From Enterobacter oligotrophicus (lineage in GTDB: Bacteria; Pseudomonadota; Gammaproteobacteria; Enterobacterales; Enterobacteriaceae): a DNA stretch of 64,000 nt. Positions within the stretch are counted from its first letter, which is position 1. Each line of letters opens with the position of its first letter. Made by a program: the position numbers and the translations under genes. The notes beneath the pieces were generated by a model. It worked only from the letters and a program-made list of their open reading frames with translations. It was not told the DNA's origin and did no database searches. Positions 51,546 to 61,700 of the stretch are shown here, piece by piece. The stretch spans positions 1,302,001 to 1,366,000 of the forward strand of contig NZ_AP019007.1 in the NCBI RefSeq assembly GCF_009176645.1, read 5' to 3'.

Positions 51546-51674
51546 ATTTGCTGGTTAAATATTACCCATAAACCGTAATGTACCATTTACAGTTTTTTCC
51601 TAAAGCCATCTGCATATTTCTCATGCCATCCTTAATCACGCTAATAATACGAAAACGTTAATTGAGGATAAAAC

Positions 51675-52031
51675 ATGAAAAAAACGATTATTGCATTATC
51701 TGCCATTCTGTTGGCTTCACCTGTTTTTGCTGCGACCACACATGCAACTGACGATACCGTAGCGGCGGCAAACGCGAATGCCAACGACGCGAAGCAAAAA
51801 CTGCACGAAGAGCAGAACAAAGGTGAAGAGCTGAAGCTGAAACAGCAGCATGCCGCTGAAGGGAAAAGCGACAGCGTTGGCAGCAAGGTAAGCGAAGATT
51901 CGCAGAAAGCCTGGCATAAAACCAAAGAAGGCACAGAGAAAGGGTGGGATGCCACCAAAGAAGGTGCTGAGAAAGGCTGGAACAAAACCAAACAAGGTGC
52001 CAGTGAGTTAGAAAAGAAAGTCACTGAATAA
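51675..52031 (+). CDS. exported amphipathic repeat protein (LEA/apolipoprotein-like)
   Basis: 118 aa. A signal peptide MKKTIIALSAILLASPVFA is followed by a highly charged, lysine-, glutamate- and alanine-rich mature protein of about 99 residues. An 11-residue repeat occurs near the end: KAWHKTKEGTE, KGWDATKEGAE and KGWNKTKQGAS, typical of amphipathic helices of the LEA/apolipoprotein type. It is probably a soluble periplasmic protein linked to envelope stress or desiccation, but this is a guess. GAGGATAAAAC precedes the ATG, and a strong terminator follows the stop. Confidence 0.75.
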   Translation: MKKTIIALSAILLASPVFAATTHATDDTVAAANANANDAKQKLHEEQNKGEELKLKQQHAAEGKSDSVGSKVSEDSQKAWHKTKEGTEKGWDATKEGAEKGWNKTKQGASELEKKVTE

Positions 52032-52047
52032 TCATCACCTGTCCCGT

Positions 52048-52070
52048 AAGGCCGCTGTCGCGGCCTTTTT
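52048..52070 (+). terminator. terminator after the amphipathic repeat gene
   Basis: AAGGCCGC-TGTC-GCGGCCTT forms an 8-bp stem followed by a T-run, 16 bp after the stop. Standard rho-independent terminator. Confidence 0.85.
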
Positions 52071-52704
52071 ACTTCCCCCTTCACAAAAATAAATCAGGTT
52101 ATTTTTTAATTACGTGCTACCGCATTTTCATTTTTACATAGCAGAATAAACATCCCCTGCCAGCATATATTTCATTAATGCGAGCAAACATAATATATCT
52201 TATACGTTAAACTTTACCGTGTCTTAAATATTAATTAAGCGGTAATAAATATATACGTTCAATAATAAATACCCTGCCCCGCATCAACTGTGTAAAGCTG
52301 AACGCCACCCGGCGTCTGACGGGCCTTTCAGACATACCGCTTTATATTGACGTGGTGAATAAATACTTTTTCAATGACACGAATGGCATTTACAGAGGCG
52401 TAATTTGCATATTTAGTTTTTTATAGCTATATCCTTTTTAGAGCGAATTAAATTAATACCTCTATTACACACAGGGCTTTATATATCACGAAAAATTAAA
52501 AAGACAACGTTATCCACAATAAATAATTAGAGTCGCCCTGATGTTGCCATTCTGGATGCTGGCGGGCATCGGCCGCGCTGAAGAACGTTACGGTGAGCAC
52601 TGATTAACTATCAGCGACTCCGCCGGGGGCGCGCTTTACCCTCAGCAAAGAGATGACCATGTCTTGCACGCCGTCCATGACAACTCTGCTGGAGTAATAA
52701 CTGT
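52071..52704 (+). promoter_or_regulatory. 634-bp AT-rich leader of the giant adhesin gene
   Basis: No full gene is seen. The region is AT-rich until about 52540 and probably carries the adhesin promoter under H-NS-type control (inference). A 20-codon frame at 52541-52603 reads MLPFWMLAGIGRAEERYGEH and could be a leader peptide, but it has no strong ribosome binding site. One DnaA-box-like TTATCCACA lies at 52510-52518, with no cluster. Confidence 0.35.
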
Positions 52705-55700
52705 ATGAGCCAAATCTCTGTTATATCGAAACTTACTGGCGTGGAAACGACCACGGAAGGCACCCGGATCACTCTGGACCATTCCTCTATCGTTAAGCTC
52801 CATGTAGGGCGGGCCGACATTTCACACTACACCCGTAGCGGTAACGATCTGGTGATATCTCTGCATTCGGGGGAAGTGGTTACCCTGAAAAACTTCTACG
52901 TTGGCGACGCTCAAGGGGTGAGCCAGCTGGTGCTGGAAGAAGAGAATGGCGCATTGTGGTGGATTGAAGATCCGACTGCCGCTGAACATTACGAAGCTAT
53001 CTCGTCCATCGACGCGTTAATGGCGTCATCCGGTTCAGACGCAGGCGGTGCTGCCCTCTGGCCCTGGGTGCTCGGTGGTCTCGCCGTTGCCGGGGGCGTC
53101 GCCCTCGCAGCCGGTGGCGGTGGCGGTGGCGGCGGTGGAGATGACGATGACAACACCACCAGCCCCGGCAATCCAGGCAATCCTTCTAATCCTGATACCA
53201 CACCGCCGGATGCCCCAACAAATTTGCAGTTCTCACCGGATGGTAAAACCGTTACCGGCACCGCCGAACCGGGAAGCACAATAACGCTTAAAGATGCCAA
53301 CGGTAATCTGGCAGGAACGGGTAAAGCCGGTAGCGACGGCAAATTTACGATTGAGCTGGGTACGCCAATGACCAATGGCGAACAGCTTGCCGCCACAGCA
53401 ACCGACGCTTCCGGTAATGCCAGCCAGAACGGGCATGTCATCGCCCCTGACCTGACCGTCCCCGACGCCCCGGATATTCTGATTGTTAACGATAACGTCG
53501 GCACCGAAACGGGCCCGCTGGAAAACGGGCAACGAACCGATGATGCACGCCCTGCCCTCAGCGGCATGGCTGAAGCGGGGACAACAATCACGATTTATGA
53601 CAACGGCAGCCTGCTTGGCACCACGAAAGCCGATGCCAGTGGCAACTGGAGTTTTACGCCACCTGCCGCCCTTGCCGATGGCAATCACGTCATTACCACC
53701 ACCGCGACCGATGCTGCCGGCAATACCAGCGCACCGTCCACTGCCGCCACCTTTATCGTTGATACCGTGGCACCAACGGCCCCCGTCATTTCCGGCTTAA
53801 CCGATGACGTTGCCCCCAATACCGGCTCTCTCAGCAATGGCGGAAGCACCAACGATCAACGTCCCCGGATTAGCGGCACGGCGGAGGCCAATTCCACCGT
53901 TACGGTTTATGACAATGGCATCGCCATTGGTACTGCAAATGTCGCCAGCAATGGCAACTGGTCCTTTACGCCGTCGGTGAACCTCAGCGAAGGCAGCCAT
54001 CAGATTACGGTGCAGGCGACTGACGTCGCGGGCAACCAAAGCGTCCCCTCCCCGGCGATTACGATCACGGTAGATATCACCCCACCTGACCAGCCAACCG
54101 TCGCGCTGGATGCCGCTGGAACCGTGGCAACAGGCACCGCAGAAGCCAATACAACGATCACCATCACCGACAGCAACGGTATCCCGATCGGGACTGCACC
54201 TGTCGACGCTAACGGTAATTTCAGCATCCCCCTGGCTCCCCCTCAGCCTGGCGGCGCGGTTATCAGCGTCATTGCTACTGACGCCGCGGGCAACGTCAGC
54301 CCGGCGGCCACGGCAACAGCCAGCCTGAGTGTGCCCGATACCACACCACCGGCTATCCCGGCCGATCTTGCCGTTTCTGGCGATGGCAGAACAGTGACCG
54401 GCAACACCGAACCGGGCAGTACGCTAACAATTAAAGACCCTACCGGCACCGTGATTGGCAGCGGCACGGCGGACAACGACGGTCATTTCTCCGTCGGGAT
54501 CGACCCGGCACAAACAAATGGCGAGGTGCTACAGGTTGTCGCAACCGACGGAGCCAATAACACCAGCCAGCCAGGGTTTGCCGACGCGCCTGATACCACC
54601 GATCCATTAGCGCCTACAAATGTTGACGTCTCAGATGATGGCACCACCATCACCGGCGAGGCGGAGCCGGGCAGTACCATCAGTATTAAAGACGAGGGTG
54701 GCACTGAAATCGCCGCTGGCTCCGCTAATGATGACGGTACATTCAGCATTCCGCTTATCCCGCCGTTAGTGAATGGTGAAACAGTGACGGCAGATGCGAC
54801 CGACAACGCGGGCAATACGGGCCCAACGACCTCTGCAAGTGCGCCGGATATTACGCCCGCAGAAACGCCGGTCATCACCTCCGTTGAAGATAACGTGCTT
54901 AACATCGTCGGACCGATTGCCAACGGTGGCCTGACCAATGATGGCACGCCGACGCTTCACGGTACGGGTGAAGCTGGCACACGGCTTTATCTCTATGATG
55001 GTCAAAACCAAATCGGAACGCTGGTGATACCGGAGGGAGGCGTCTGGACATATACTCTGCCCGCCAATATTCTCGCGGGCGGGCATGTCTTTACAGCCAA
55101 AGCCATTGATGATGCAGGCAATGCCAGCGGTACATCGAACAGCTGGAGCATTACCGTCGATCTCACGCCGCCCGCAACGCCAGCGATTACCCAGGTTGTG
55201 GACGCTGTTGAAGGTAATACTGGCCCGCTGACCAGCAACCAGCCGACCAATGACAACCGCCCTGCCATCAGCGGCACGGGCGAGCCTGGCGCGACAATCA
55301 GCATCCGTATTGATGGCGCTCAGGTGGGTACAACAGTGGTGGGCTCCAGTGGAGACTGGACCTTCCGTCCGGCGACAGCCATTGCAGATGGCAGCCACGT
55401 CCTGACTGCCGTCGCGCTCGATCAGGCCGGTAACGCCAGTTCCGCCACGGGCGGATTTACGCTTAATATCGATACCACAGCCCCCGGTACGCCAACCATC
55501 GGAAGCGTGACGGATAACACCGGCGACGTGACCGGCCCTGTCACCAGCGGTTCACCGACGGATGAAACACAACCCCTGCTGTCGGGGACGGCCCCCGCTG
55601 GCACGACCATCACCGTGTATGACGGCACCACGCTGCTGGGCCCCGCCACGCTCAACGGCACGGGTGGCTGGAGCTTTACCCCTTTAACACCGCTGACAGA

Positions 55701-58700
55701 CGGCACACACACCCTGACCGTCCGAGCCACCGACCCGGCAGGAAATGTCACCACTTCCCCACCGTTCAGCCTGGTGATAGATACGATAGCGCCCGTCACG
55801 CCGGACGCGCCGGATGTCACCGTTAACCCGGACGGCGGTACTACGGGTACATTATTGAACCCAGGCGACACCACCCGCGATACCACGCCGACGTTAAGCG
55901 GTGAGGGAACCGCGGGGGAAACGGTAGCTATCTATATTGATGGCGTGAAAAAGGCTGAAGTCCCGGTCGGTGAAGATGGAAAATGGAGCTGGACGGCCTC
56001 GCCACCGCTCGGTAACGGCACCTATGATGTCACCCTGACCGTAACCAACAAAGACGGTGCAGGCAATGAGAGTTCACCTTCGCAGCCGGTGACCATCGTC
56101 ATTGATACCGAGGCACCCGATAAACCCGCCACTCCGACCGTCACCGACAGCGTCAGCCAAATCACTGGCCCGGTAGCGGATGGCGAAAGCACCAACGATC
56201 CGCGCCCGGTCCTGAGCGGCAGCAGCGAACCAAACGACGTGATCATTATTTACGATCGCGTGAATAATGCCGATCCGGTTGAAGTGGGCCGCGTTACCGC
56301 AGACATTAACGGCGACTGGAGCTGGCGGCCTGCGACGAATATCGCCGAAGGTTCGCACCAGTACACCGCCACCGCAACGGATGAGGCGGGGAACGTCTCC
56401 GTAACCTCCGATCCGATCACCATCAACGTCGATACCCTTGTGCCTTCGGCTCCGGTGATTACCCTGGCGGGGGGTGTCGGAAGCGGCGGGTCCACAAACG
56501 ACAACACGCCGGATATCACCGGGACAGGTGTCAGTGGCGATCGGGTTATTGTTTACAACAATGGCGTCGCCATTGGTGAAGCTATCGTAACGAACGGCAC
56601 CTGGACCGTCACGCCATCGGCCCTGCCGGACGGCACACTCAATCTGACCGCCGTTGCGGTGGATGCGGCGGGCAACCCCAGCACACCAGGGGCGGGATTC
56701 ACCGTAACCATTGATACCGTGCCGCCAGCCGTACCGCAAATCGACGAAATCACTGGCAGCACGCTGTCTGGCGGGCAGTTGTACACGCAAGATACAACCC
56801 CCGAAATTACGGGGAGAACCGAACCGGGCAGCACCGTTGAAGTCTTCATTAATGAAGACTCTGTGGGCTTTGCCACCGTTAACACAGATGGCACCTGGAC
56901 ATTCACACCAACAACGCCGCTGGATCAGGGCTTAACGGACATTTCAGTGATTGCCCACGATGCCGCCGGTAACAGCACGCCAGGCCCGACCACCACCGTT
57001 ACCGTGGACAACGTTCCCCCGGCCGACCCAACAAACCTTGCCATTACCGATCAAGGGACACCGGTCACCGGTAATGCCGACCCCGGCTCCATCATCACGA
57101 TCAGAGATGCCGATGACAACGTGATCGGTACGGGTGTCGCCAACGCCAGCGGCGCGTTTTCCGTCGCCGTCAGTCCGGCACAAACGGATGCCACCACGCT
57201 GAGCGTCACTGCAACCGATGAAGCAGGGAATAACAGCCAACCCGTCGATCTCACCGTTACGGCAGCGCCGGTTGATTTACCGGACGTACCGACGATCACC
57301 GCGATCGACGACAATATAGGTAGCGTCACGGGTAACGTAATCGGCAAAACCTCAGACGATACGATGCCGACCATCAGCGGTACTGCCGTCGCGGGCAGTA
57401 CGGTGACCCTCTATATGGATGGCAGCCTGATCCCGCTGATCACCATTCCGGTGCTGGCCGGTGGAACCTGGAGTTATACCCCACCGCTTCCATTGAGTGA
57501 AGGCACGCATACTTTCGAGGCGACCGCCACGGTAGGGCTTGAGACAAGCGGCCGTTCACCTGCTGCGGCTGTCACCATCGACACCACCGCCCCGGTCGCC
57601 CCCACTATTGGCGCGGTCACCGATGATGTTCCTCCTGGCACCGGCGTGCTCACCAGCGGGCAGGCGACCAACGATACCCGGCCAACCCTCAGCGGTACGG
57701 CGACGCCGGGTGACACCATCACCGTTTACAATAACGGTATTGCTATCGGGACTGCACAAGCAGGGCCAACAGGCTCCTGGAGCTTTACGCCGTCCTCTCC
57801 CCTGGCCGAAGGCAGCAACCCGCTGACCATTCGGGCCACCGATCCGGCAGGCAATCAGAGCGCCCCTTCAGCGGCGTTCAACGTCGTGGTCGATACGACC
57901 ACCACCACGCCCGTTATTCTGGGAGCAGAGGATAACGTCGGTAGCGTGACGGGCAATGTCACCAGTGGCAGTACCACCAACGACACCACGCCAACGCTCA
58001 CCGGCACGGCAGAAGCCAACAGCACTGTCGCAATCTTTGATGGCGTTACGCAAATCGGCACCGTCACCGCCGATGGCAGTGGCAACTGGACATTTACGCC
58101 AGTGACCGCACTGGTCGAAGGCGCACATGACTTTACGGTCAGAGCAACCGATACGTTAGGGAACGTCAGCACGCCTTCTGCCGTCTACAGCGTGACGGTC
58201 GACACCACACCGCCAGCCGTCCCTACTCTCAATGGCGTAGAGGACAACGTCGCAGGGGGCATTGAAGGCAATATCGCCACCGGACAGGTGACCAACGACA
58301 ATACGCCAACGCTGAGCGGGACCGGAATGGCAGGCAGCACGGTGCATATTTTCAATAACGGCACCGAGATCGGCTCCACAACGGTGCTGGCAGGCGGCAC
58401 CTGGAACTTTACCCCCACGATACCGTTGCCGGACGGAACCTATACGCTGAGGGTGAATGCCACCGATACCGCAGGTAACGTCTCGGCTAACTCGTCGGTT
58501 TATACTTTTACAGTAGATACCGCCGGGCCAGCCGCACCGGTACTCTCTACCGTCATTGATGATGTCGGCCCGGTAACGGGTACACTGAGTACCGGTAATT
58601 CAACCAACGACGCGCGTCCGACGTTCAACGGGACGGGCGAAACGGGCTCAACCGTACACATTCTGGTGGACGGTGCAGAGGTGGGCACCGCGCTGGTGAA

Positions 58701-61700
58701 TGCGCAGGGCAACTGGACCTTCACACCGACAGATCCGCTGGGCGATGGCCAACATGCCATTACGTTCAATGCAACCGACGCGGCGGGTAACAGCGGCAGT
58801 ACCAGCACCGCATTTAACCTGACGGTCGATACGGGCGTACCGCTCGCCCCCACTATCGCCACGGCCAGTGACAATGCAGGCCCGGTTCAGACACCCCTCA
58901 CTTCCGGCCAAACCACGGATGACACCACGCCAACGCTGAACGGGACGGCGGAAAATAATGCGACCATCACGATTTACGAAAACGGCGCATTCGTTGGCAC
59001 AACCCAGGCTAACGGTTCGGGGGCATGGAGTTTTACCCCAGACACACTGACCAGCGGGAGCCATACGTGGACCGCAACGGCAACCGATGCAGCAGGCAAC
59101 GTTAGCCCTGCGTCACCGGGCTTCACCGTGATTGTCGATACCACCGCCCCTAATGCGCCGGTCATTACCTATGCGCTTGATGATGCCGGTTCTCTGACGG
59201 GACAACTCAGCACCGGTCAAACCACTGACGACATCTCGCCACGTCTTAGCGGGACCAGCGAGCCGAACGCCACGGTGAGAATTTATGAAAACTCAGCGCT
59301 GATTGGCACCGGCCAGGCCGATGCCAACGGCAACTGGACGATTGATCTCACCACCACGCTGAGCCCCGGTACACATACGTTTACCGCGCAGGCCACCGAT
59401 GTGGCGGGTAATAACAGCCAGCCTTCAGCCAGCTTCAGCCTGACGGTTGACACCACGCCACCTGCGTTACCGGTGTTAACCAGCATCACGGATGATGTCG
59501 GCAACGCCGCCACGCCGATCGCCAACGGAGGGTTAACCAACGACGCGCAGCCAACCCTCACCGGTACAGCGGAGGCGGGAGCAACGGTAAACATCTTTGA
59601 TAACGGCGTGCAAATTGGCAGCGTCACCGCCACGGGCGGTACGTGGAGTTTTACACCCTCGGCGGGACTGGGCAACGGATCGCATAGTCTGACCTTCTCG
59701 GCAACCGATGCGGCCGGCAACGCCAGCGCACAAACTGCCGACTATGTGATAAACGTTGACGCCACCGCGCCAGCTATTCCGGTTATCAGCGCCGTGGTGG
59801 ATGATGTGGGTACTATCACCGGGCCTGTGACCGGGGGTAATCCGACCAACGATGCCCGTCCGACGCTGAACGGTACTGCCGAAGCCGGTTCAACCGTTCG
59901 CATCTACGACGGCACCACGCTCGTGGGAACCGTTACCGCCGACACCAACGGCAACTGGACGCTGCCGCAAACCAGCACCACGTTGTCGGAAGGGCGGCAT
60001 AATTTTACGGTGACCGCGACCGATGTGGCGGGCAATACCAGTGCGCCATCAATCGTCACGTCAATTGTGGTCGACCTGACGCCGCCGCCAGCACCAACAG
60101 GCCTCGCGGTGATCACCAACGGTACGCACGTCACCGGAACCGCCGAAGCGGGCAGTACCATCACCATCACCACCAGTACCGGAACCGTACTCGGTACAGC
60201 CACGGCGGATGGGAGCGGCAACTTTAATGCCACCATCACTCCGGCGCAGACGGGCGGGGAGTCCCTGCAGGTGTTTGCCACCGATAAAGCCGGAAACGCA
60301 GGCGCGAGTGCTTCGGTCACGGCACCGTTTACCACAATCCCGAACGCACCGGTTATCGCCACCATCGACGATAACGTCGGTACGGTGACCGGAAATCTGA
60401 CCAACGGGAAAACCACCGATGACACCACGCCGACCCTGAACGGCACCGCGCAACCCAATTCCACCGTCACCCTGTATAACAACGGTGTTTCGATGGGGAG
60501 CGTTGTGGCGGACGTCAATGGTAACTGGAGCTTTACCCCGACGGCATTAAGCGAAGGTGCCCACACCTTTACCGCCACGGCAGGTAACGCCACAGGGACC
60601 AGCCCGGTTTCATCGGCCACGACCGTTATCGTCGATCTCACGGCACCAGCAGCGCCAACCGGCACCTTTAACGCAGACGGTAGCGTATTGATCGGTAACG
60701 CCGAAGCGGGCAGTACCGTCTCCATTCTTCTGGTTAACGGGACAACGGTGACCACTACCGCAGGGAGTGACGGCACTTACAGCTACACCTTCCTCAATAA
60801 ACAGACGGAAGGCCAGACGCTGCAGATCGCCGCGACGGACGCGGCAGGTAACGTCTCGCTGCCGGGCTCGGCACTTGCGCCCGTGGTGCCGCTGTCGGCC
60901 AGTACCAACGTCGAGGAGCTGGATATCAGCACCACGGCAACGGTGACCCACTCGCAGCTCAGCGATTACGGCTTCCTGCTGGTGGGGGCCGCGAACAACA
61001 TCCTCACGCTGCTCGGTAATGACACCGCGCAGGTCGGGTTTACGGTGGAGAGCGGCGGCAGTGCGGATATCACCGTAAACGCCAATGCAACGGGAGCGGT
61101 ACTTTCACTGCTCAACACGCTTGAGCTGGTGGTACAAGTTCTGGATACGGAGAACGGAACCTGGACCACGGTGGTGGATACCGGAGAGCCGCAGTTTGCT
61201 GACCTGCTGACGCTCGGCGCTACTGGCGTATCGCTGAACCTGACCGGGCTGGCGAGTGGGCAGTATCGTGTGCTGAGCTACAACACTAACCTGCTGGCAA
61301 CCGGCTCTTACACCAGCCTGGATGTTGACATAAAAGAGACCAGCGCAGGTACGGTGACGGGCACCACCAGCCTCGGCGGTAACGTGATCCTTGATGACGA
61401 TCCGGCCACCGGTAGCGATAACGCCCCGGCGGGCACCACGGTGACAGCGGTGACCAACTCGGATGGCGACACGGTCGCGGTGACCGCTGACGGAACGCAG
61501 GTCCAGGGGCTTTATGGCACGCTGACCATCAACCTGGACGGCAGTTACACCTACACCCTCACCAACACCAGCGCCTCAGTGATTGGCCGTACCGAGAACT
61601 TCACCTACACCATCACGCATAACGGCGTCAGTGCGTCAGCAAATCTGGTGCTGTCACTCGGCGCAGGCACCACGGCCAACAGCATTGTGGCCGTGGACGA

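Noticed and set aside
52510..52518. Replication origin near the adhesin leader
   Set aside because: Only one DnaA-box-like TTATCCACA is present, with no cluster or initiator gene.
53194..60885. CRISPR-like repeat array
   Set aside because: The repeats are 240-300 bp, coding, and diverged; no short repeat-spacer structure is present.
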